DNA from: Plumapathes pennacea
Taxonomy: Eukaryota > Cnidaria > Anthozoa > Antipatharia > Myriopathidae
Length of the DNA stretch: 64,000 nt
Assembly (NCBI GenBank): GCA_964036295.1
Contig: OZ038471.1
Location: 10,062,184 to 10,126,183 of the forward strand
Direction: 5' to 3'
Shown: positions 59,301 through 64,000 of the stretch, in pieces
Position numbering within the stretch: the stretch's first letter is position 1
How the letters are laid out: each line of letters starts with the position of its first letter
Position numbers and translations under genes: made by a program
Notes under the pieces: generated by a model
Told to the model about the DNA's origin: nothing
The model's input: only the letters and a program-made list of their open reading frames with translations
Databases searched by the model: none

Positions 59301-60037
59301 AGTTTCTTAAAATGTTGACAATGCAGCCATCAATATGGGTGCACTAAACTACAGCACAAACATACAGTTTAAATTACATTAACCCATACTTATACAATGT
59401 TATATAGTACAATGATAAAAGCAGAGGAGTTAAAAAAACTGCATGTACAATCAATTAAAGCAAAAATCCAGTTCAAACAAAATTCACAAGTTTTTGAAAT
59501 GCAAAAGGTTTCACGATTTTTTTATTCTGTATTCTATAAATTTGGACTGAGCACTGTATAGTTTTTCAGAGGACAAATCTTTTGACCTGTTCTTTGATAA
59601 ACTGAAATGGCTTATAGTGCTGCAATTCAAATAGACAGTGTTACGATCAGTACCCACACAGAGCGTGGGAACGACAAAAACTCTGGAATGGAATTCCACA
59701 CCCCAACCCTCCCTGTACGGTGGTGGAGGTATAACTGTTTGTACCTCCAAGGGTTAAACATATATACCAAAATGACATAAACATAAGTATGAAAACTAAG
59801 CAGTATTTCAACAGGAATAAGTTTGTTTATTTACAGCGAACGTGTTCTTTGTTTCATCGTAGGAGTTCATCACTTAACGGTGTCTTGTGAAGCTTGCCAG
59901 CAAGCTCCTCTCTATGGAATGCGGTGGCATTGTCTGTATTGCAGGGTTTCCTATGATTTGTGTACTCCTTGCTACATGATGGGCAAACACCAGAAAGAAC
60001 ATGCCTTTGAGAGAATTGACGAACCTGGGAAACAGGG
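47904..60037 (+). CDS. Mind-bomb-like E3 ubiquitin ligase, first two coding exons (partial)
   Basis: Exon 1 is 47904-48132, starting [19 protein letters not shown], with a GTAAGA donor. Exon 2 is 59863-60037, after TTTCATCGTAG and before GTAAGC. The phase is 1 at the join, which gives a Gly codon. Exon 1 encodes a MIB/HERC2 domain: VGLRVVGGP, the GFTGTVVGV strand, [15 protein letters not shown] and DLSRTREL. Exon 2 opens GVHHLTV and carries a ZZ zinc finger with [19 protein letters not shown], then YDLCTPCY and [11 protein letters not shown]; all zinc ligands are visible. The order MIB_HERC2 then ZZ is the N-terminus of mind bomb proteins, cytosolic E3 ligases that ubiquitinate Notch ligands and drive their endocytosis. 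The second MIB_HERC2, ankyrin repeats and RINGs must lie beyond 64000. The 11.7 kb intron holds another gene and many transposons. The usual W-QDG core of exon 1's domain is altered to [12 protein letters not shown], suggesting a divergent family member. Confidence 0.85.
48281..48417. mobile_element. Short MITE copy in the intron
   Basis: TTTCCACTGGTTTGCCGTGG at one end and ACTAGTGTGTTGTGGTAAAA at the other: a shortened, inverted copy of the 17047-17312 MITE. Confidence 0.65.
48447..49252. mobile_element. TIR element with expanded TGCAGAA heptamers
   Basis: The ends are inverted (GTGCCCGGCGGTTGTATTTT against AAAATACACCCACCGCAAGG). The left end contains about eight TGCAGAA heptamers (48468-48523) where the right has one. 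The interior (48540-49200) has no recognised gene. Confidence 0.62.
49353..49620. mobile_element. MITE copy (ACCACAACACACTAGT family)
   Basis: Closely matches 17047-17312, including ACGATGCTGACGCCAGCTGA and TTTTGCAGCGAAATACAA. Its right end differs: CACTCGGCGAAGCGCTGATG. Confidence 0.7.
49621..50169. other. Intronic spacer
   Basis: No supported gene. Short open frames on both strands overlap and show no domain. Confidence 0.4.
50170..50350. repeat. AGTATACT motif cluster, left
   Basis: At least six AAGTATACTTTTA-type words, several forming the palindrome AGTATACTTTTAGTATACT or variants. A similar cluster is at 52985-53190, on the far side of the BEN-like gene. Confidence 0.75.
50302..50661 (-). 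pseudogene. Small divergent ORF, one in-frame stop
   Basis: ATG at 50661: [35 protein letters not shown]. An in-frame TGA is at 50544-50542, after which the same frame stays open to 50304 with a Ser-rich, acidic stretch ([19 protein letters not shown]). The open frame after the stop suggests a single disabling change in what was an N-terminal exon, or an assembly or polymorphic site. No domain. It starts 181 bases from the BEN-like gene on the other strand. Confidence 0.4.
50662..50842. promoter_or_regulatory. Shared divergent promoter region
   Basis: 181 bases between two start codons that point away from each other. No TATA box is clear. That it serves both genes is inferred from layout. 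Confidence 0.35.
50843..52394 (+). CDS. Four-exon gene for a 114-residue protein with BEN-like C-terminal half
   Basis: Exons 50843-50891, 51033-51170, 51667-51717 and 52288-52394. Every junction has AG before and GT after (GTTAGT, GTGAGT, GTAAGT), and all three introns are phase 1, so the frame runs without a stop to TGA 52392-52394. Residues 17-63 open [20 protein letters not shown], like the short N-terminal module in BEN-domain proteins as remembered. Residues 64-114 ([20 protein letters not shown] ... [16 protein letters not shown]) resemble the second half of a BEN domain (GKK.LDP..L.AI..FV ... W..I...I..KCR.LR), a DNA-binding fold of chromatin and viral proteins. The first half of BEN is absent. 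It lies wholly in the first intron of the mind-bomb-like gene, same strand. Poly(A) signal not fixed. Confidence 0.68.
51755..52065. mobile_element. Two adjacent hairpins in intron 3
   Basis: 51758-51837 pairs with 51850-51918 (TGCAACACTTTC, CCATGGAATAT, ACTTGTATTTTCTTGGTATA). 51921-51965 pairs with 52015-52065 (CCATAGAAAATACAGCCAA). Foldback MITEs, or one element with a double stem. Confidence 0.7.
52395..52984 (+). other. Likely 3' UTR of the BEN-like gene and spacer
   Basis: AT-rich with no coding signal up to the right motif cluster. Confidence 0.4.
52985..53190. repeat. AGTATACT motif cluster, right
   Basis: Eight or more GTATACTTTTAGTATAC-type words in both orientations. Together with 50170-50350 it brackets 2.6 kb containing both small genes. 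Confidence 0.75.
53191..55236. other. Intronic spacer
   Basis: No supported gene. 53815-53960 has loose AAACTCC-type repetition. Other open frames look like chance. Confidence 0.4.
55237..55520. repeat. AGGATCCT motif cluster, left
   Basis: About 20 AGGATCCT/GATCCTTGCAAGGATC-type words, palindromic and irregularly spaced, including a near-exact 60-base internal duplication (55257-55310 and 55428-55480). The partner is at 58680-58950. Confidence 0.75.
55648..56320. mobile_element. TIR element, about 670 bases
   Basis: The left (TTCCCGAATAGGTTGTTCAG) and right ends are inverted copies over about 95 bases, with TATATTTAGACAATTATATC and GGTCACATGATAG. A second MITE-like block with ATATACCACACAAGTGAATA and AATAGCGGTGGATATTTACC fills the centre. 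Confidence 0.72.
56319..56488. repeat. (GT)n / (GTCT)n microsatellite
   Basis: About 170 bases of GT with interspersed CTGT. Open frames on both strands through it are artefacts of the repeat. Confidence 0.92.
57370..57482 (+). mobile_element. Small Ty3/Gypsy-type fragment
   Basis: Inverted match to about 2650-2765 of the fossil at the left of the window (for example CAAAGGACTCCAAATGTGAA, TTTTGGGACTCTCAACCT). A broken, very short fragment of the protease-flanking region. Confidence 0.6.
57491..58309. mobile_element. TIR element of 0.8 kb
   Basis: The ends (GAGTATTCTTAGCCTAAGTT and its partner near 58309) are inverted over about 70 bases. The interior is non-coding. Confidence 0.6.
58680..58950. 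repeat. AGGATCCT motif cluster, right
   Basis: CAGGATCCTGACAGGATCTT-type words in irregular tandem. Similar in kind to 55237-55520. Confidence 0.75.
58951..59862. other. End of the large intron
   Basis: No gene or recognised repeat; ends in TTTGTTTCATCGTAG, the acceptor of the ZZ exon. Confidence 0.45.
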
Positions 60038-61039
60038 GTAAGCCTAACGCAATACAGATCTTGTACAGATAATGCACTAGAGATATGATATTTAACAATT
60101 ATTCTACGAGGGTGCGCAAGTATGAAATGATAAATAACCAACAATGCGCCACCGCGTTGGTTGTCTATCATTCCACATTTGGCAAGCCAGAGTTCAATAT
60201 TTGTCTTATTAAAAACTAGATCTCAAATTACTCTGCTGTGGTGATTTTATTTAACAGAAAAAGGATCAGAAGATGATTTAACTGTCGCTCCAAAAATACA
60301 ATGATCACATGATTACTGCATTTATAACAACATCTTTGCGAACGGGCTGAAGGAATGAAAATCGATTGGAGAAAGCATTTTCATGAAAATACCACGGCAC
60401 AAACACCTTCGGAAGAAGTTTACAAAAATATCTTGAGATGATGTACCAATATTATTGAAAACTTGGTCGTTGGTACAGTTATAAGCATCGAAATGAAGAG
60501 GGAATCGCTTTCCTTGCTCGTCATGTGTGACGCCGTTTGTGATGCTGCTTGAAACTGACATTTGGCCGTGTTGAAAGTCGGAGATGCTTGAACATCAGCA
60601 ATGAAAATTGATGAAGAATACTTTGTTTGCTTTTGTGAGGGCAGAGTCGGTGGTGATGAAAAAACTGTTTACATCGCAGAAGCGAACCGAAGAAAGTGAT
60701 CAATCAATGGCTGCTCGTATTGACTTAAGCGAAGGGGCTGTTTCGTTCCCTTTGCGGATGTGTAAACATACTTGAGGCATGCATTATTTCATATTTGCTC
60801 GTTCTTCAATTAGTGCTGTAAATTTGTCTCACCCGGGATATACAAGCCACTCTGAAAAGGTTGCAAAATCTGAAAAAACTTTCTCAACAAAACTTCGTCG
60901 CTCACATGTTCAATAACCTTTTTTGTCCACAGATAGGTTATGAGCTGATAACCCATGTCCAAGGAACCAATAAAATGCCTAGAAATCCAATAACTGTTGT
61001 CTAGTTGCTTGTGACGACACAAGCTTTAAAATGGAGAGA
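60038..61039. other. Next intron of the mind-bomb-like gene
   Basis: Starts at the GTAAGC donor. No further MIB exon is recognised up to 64000. Confidence 0.4.
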
Positions 61040-61510
61040 TTTATTTATTTATTTTATTTTTCTGGGTTACAAATCTGCATGCGGTGATTGGTTCATATTA
61101 TCATGTGATTTGTGATGACGTTGTGATCAAGTGACTTGGCGGGCGAGCAGTTTCGCCATTTTGAAGACAGCAAGTTACTTGCCTTAGTTGGCTCTGTGGA
61201 TTATTTTAGGGACAGCTCATCTTACTTACAAAGGCATACGCCGGCTGCGGTAGACCCACACTAAATTTCATTGAGCGGTTTTGGCTTGGGTCGGTCCGTT
61301 CAGCCTCAAAAGCCATATTGAATGCAATGAACTTATCAATGAACTGCATAACTATGCACAATTGTACAGACTTGTACGAAGAATCTGATATCCAGCATGC
61401 ATACGAATGCAGCCTTCGAGTTTCGTCCACATTGGAGGGTCTGGGTACGAGATTGCTCAGATTTTCTCTTACTTTGGCACAAAAAATTAATCCCAATCAA
61501 GCAGTATAAC
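61040..61510. repeat. Repeat X, uninterrupted copy (inverted)
   Basis: Reverse match to 21297-21603 joined directly to 23107-23300, with AAGATGAG at the place where the hAT element sits in the other copy. Encodes part of MNCITMHNCTDLYEESDIQ. Confidence 0.7.
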
Positions 61511-64000
61511 ATATATGGGCGACCTTACAGCGGCCACGCTGCTTTGATTGACTCATGGATATGCGTAGCATATCCGGGAGTCATTGGTGTCTACAATCTG
61601 TCGCTCACTCACTCACTCACTCGGTGTGTTAGCTTTTTGGCGCGGTTGCTAAGTAAGTACGTGTCTCACCATGGCGGTGAGACAGCTGAATGTTTGTCAA
61701 ATTCTGCTCTGAGCTGCCGCCAAGTTTAAGGTGGCTTGAAATAGTTTTTTGGCACGCAAAACACTGAGTAAGTCGAAATTTCATCAGCTTGGCCCACTCG
61801 TCTTCCACATCAAGAATCTGACTCCGAAAGACACATCGATCACACAAGGGACATGTGCGACCGGCAAATAGCTGGCAAACACAAGAAACCTTTTCCACCT
61901 TCGAGAAATATAGGTTATTTACCAGGCAGGAGGTCCATAATAGAGGAAAATTGTGCCCGAATAGTTGTTGCCTCGGTCCGTATCAATGCCGATAGCACAG
62001 TTTTATCCTATACGGACCGACCAAGCCCGGTAAAACACATGTTTATTTATTTTCCTTCAATTTCTTGACTTATAGTGTTGACAGTAGTGACAAGAAACGA
62101 GTCAAGAGCACAATAACACAGCTGAACGTGAACTTGATTGCATAAACTTCACTTTGTGACTGTAATTCGGTAGGAAACCACAACTGATGAAACGGTAAAA
62201 AATAGTAAACACTGGATAAGAAAGATCAGGCATACCTGAACGTTCACTGATAAATATTTTGTATTTTTCCCACTGTCATATTGCTTTCATCGTGCACAGG
62301 CGTACTTCAGTCCAAAGTCTCACAAATGACTCACCGTAAAAATTACACTCTTTCACGAATCCGGCTGATAGTGTTTCTCAGGCCAGACATGTAGTACTTC
62401 CATTGTAAAACAATTAATTCGGGAGCATTACTTTTCCATACAACTTTTAGGTTTCCTCATCACGATGCGATTTGAATTCTAGCCAATTCTCGAGTTTGTC
62501 CTCAATGTCGTCCGTAAACTCAGTTGGACGTCCAAGATTTCTTTCAGTGCAATATTTCCCATCGCATACAGGTTCTGGTTAGATTTTTCACTGTTCTACG
62601 ACTGAAAACAGAGGAAAAACTCAAAGCCACTGGAGCAGCTCGCTGTGACAATTCATGAATGAAATTAGCGGCTTTGCACAAACTCGCCTTGCATCAAATT
62701 TTGACAGCTGATTGCTGACAGCTTTTTGACTTCCGTTTCCGCTTTGATATAGTTTCCAAAGCGTTTAGCTAAGAAAAAATAGCCAATCGTACAAAACCTC
62801 AGACTGAATCAGGCGCGTTTTTGGTGTAAGATACAGACACTGGAAAAAGAACTGCCCGCTCAGGAGAAATGCACGCGCAGGCATTGTGCACATGCGCAAA
62901 TGCTGATTTTGTACACCCGAAATTTTTGGGATCATTACGGGTATCGGGCCACAGGCAAAGTAGAGGTCGCATTCTTAACATGAGTGATTTGATCATTTAA
63001 AGTATACGACCGGAGGTCGTATTCTTAAAGTGATTGAATCAATCATTTCAAGTATACGACCTCGTGTTTTTGCGAATAAATCCGCTTCGAGTTGGTGAAT
63101 TGTCTCTACTTTTTCCTCATTCATTTAACTGAAGCCGAGAAAAGCCGACGTCTTTTTTAAAGAATTTCTGTCAACAGAAAACCAAATGAGAGAAAAAATG
63201 GATTTCCTGCAAAACATGTTGACAGAATTTTACCAAATTTATGTATTTTGTCGCCTTCCGTACACAAAACAATTGTGCAAAATTTCAAAAAAATTCACCA
63301 AGGGAATATGAATATAACTAACTTTTTCCCGCTTTGATATCACTCACAACAGGTGACGTTGTGTCGCCATGGTAACCGATATCTGCTCAAAATGTATGAG
63401 AACACACTCTTCATAAGAACTCAATGCCATAGACATAAACCCTTTTGAGAAAGTAAACGCCGCTTAAACTAAACAGCAGGTCATTTCCTGGTCTATAAAC
63501 TGCCAGAAACTATTACGAGCCACCTTAACAGAGCCTCAACAAAACCTGTGATTAACACTGTCACAGCTGTAGCTGCACTCATCCGGAGCTCTAATCGCAG
63601 TAAAAGCAGGCAGATGTTAGCAACTGTAAATGATATCATCTTCCGGCGTAACCTTTGCCCTGATCAATGAGATGAATAGCAGTGCTTTGATGTCGGGCCA
63701 ATGTTAGCGCAAACTGTATATCTAAGCAATGTCGCCGCCAAGCTCGCCTCGTTGCCTATAGCCTTTTGAAAGTTCTGATTCGGATTCCCTAAAGTTCGAT
63801 TATACGATTGGCAGGCCATATTTGTCGCACTTGTGGCAGTTAAAGCCTTGACCGGCTGGTCACGTTCATCACGCAAGTCGCAATACCTCCATATACAGAT
63901 TGCAATGCAAAAATTTATGAAAGTCAACCTTTGTCCGAATAGATGTGTTGTACGTCGCCTGGCCAAGAAATACGCACAGTGATCCACCTGGCTGCTTTTC
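61511..64000. other. Intron or spacer, mostly unassigned
   Basis: 61606-61622 is a short (CACT)n. 62998-63068 has two GTATACGACC/GGTCGTAT words. A minus-strand exon-like frame at 62570-62447 (RNLGRPTEFTDDIEDKLENW) resembles the helix-turn-helix linker of pogo-type transposases only loosely. Nothing else is supported. Confidence 0.35.

Noticed and set aside
63664-63987. 107-codon minus-strand frame
   Set aside because: No domain, no clear start context or splice sites; probably chance.

Overview
This window looks like a repeat-dense stretch of an animal genome, most likely an anthozoan cnidarian (stony coral or sea anemone). Three things point that way: host genes are split by GT-AG introns, there is no bacterial-style gene packing, and the repeats (PHD-finger CR1-type LINE, GIY-YIG Penelope elements, Helitron with KYKSMEP repeats, tRNA-headed SINE, ZMYM-type hAT, Merlin) are an anthozoan-like mix. 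The taxonomic call is recognition from memory, not a search result. No rRNA, functional tRNA or CRISPR array was seen.

Host genes, all partial or small. (1) The left edge carries the last exons of a + strand RING-finger gene (799-1852) with its poly(A) signal. (2) A + strand mind-bomb-like E3 ligase gene starts at 47904 (MIB/HERC2 domain exon) and continues at 59863 (ZZ zinc-finger exon), with matching splice phase across an 11.7 kb intron, and runs off the right edge. (3) Inside that intron lies a complete four-exon gene for a 114-residue protein (50843-52394) with a BEN-like C-terminal half. It sits head-to-head with a small minus-strand ORF, and both lie between two clusters of palindromic AGTATACT-type motifs. 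(4) Less certain are a MADF-like exon (3949-4284, -), a two-exon basic protein (9494-10297, -), an STPR-like exon (11131-11404, +), and overlapping Cys-rich and F-box ORFs (26422-26825, +).

Mobile elements by region. 2.5-3.9 kb: broken Ty3/Gypsy-type fossil. 5.2-5.6 kb: short Penelope copy with target-site duplication. 5.6-9.5 kb: CR1-type LINE ending in a (TTA)n tail. 13.5-14.4 kb: second LINE fragment. 14.5-16.0 and 23.4-24.1 kb: related composite repeats, each with a tRNA-derived SINE. 16.1-21.2 kb: minus-strand Helitron with at least three later insertions. 21.6-23.1 kb: hAT element with a duplicated 8-bp target and an empty-site relative at 61.2 kb. 31.0-38.1 kb: a 4.8 kb palindrome carrying three Penelope insertions, a MITE and a LINE 3' end, then two more TIR elements. 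38.2-47.6 kb: two nested giant inverted repeats, one interrupted by a Mutator-like element with minisatellite ends, the other enclosing a Merlin transposase remnant. 48.2-58.9 kb: introns packed with nested TIR elements.

The most interesting signals are the gene pair nested in the mind-bomb-like intron between palindromic motif clusters, the twin-tailed Penelope insertions with perfect or near-perfect target duplications, and the layered inverted repeats, whose insertion order can be read from the sequence.
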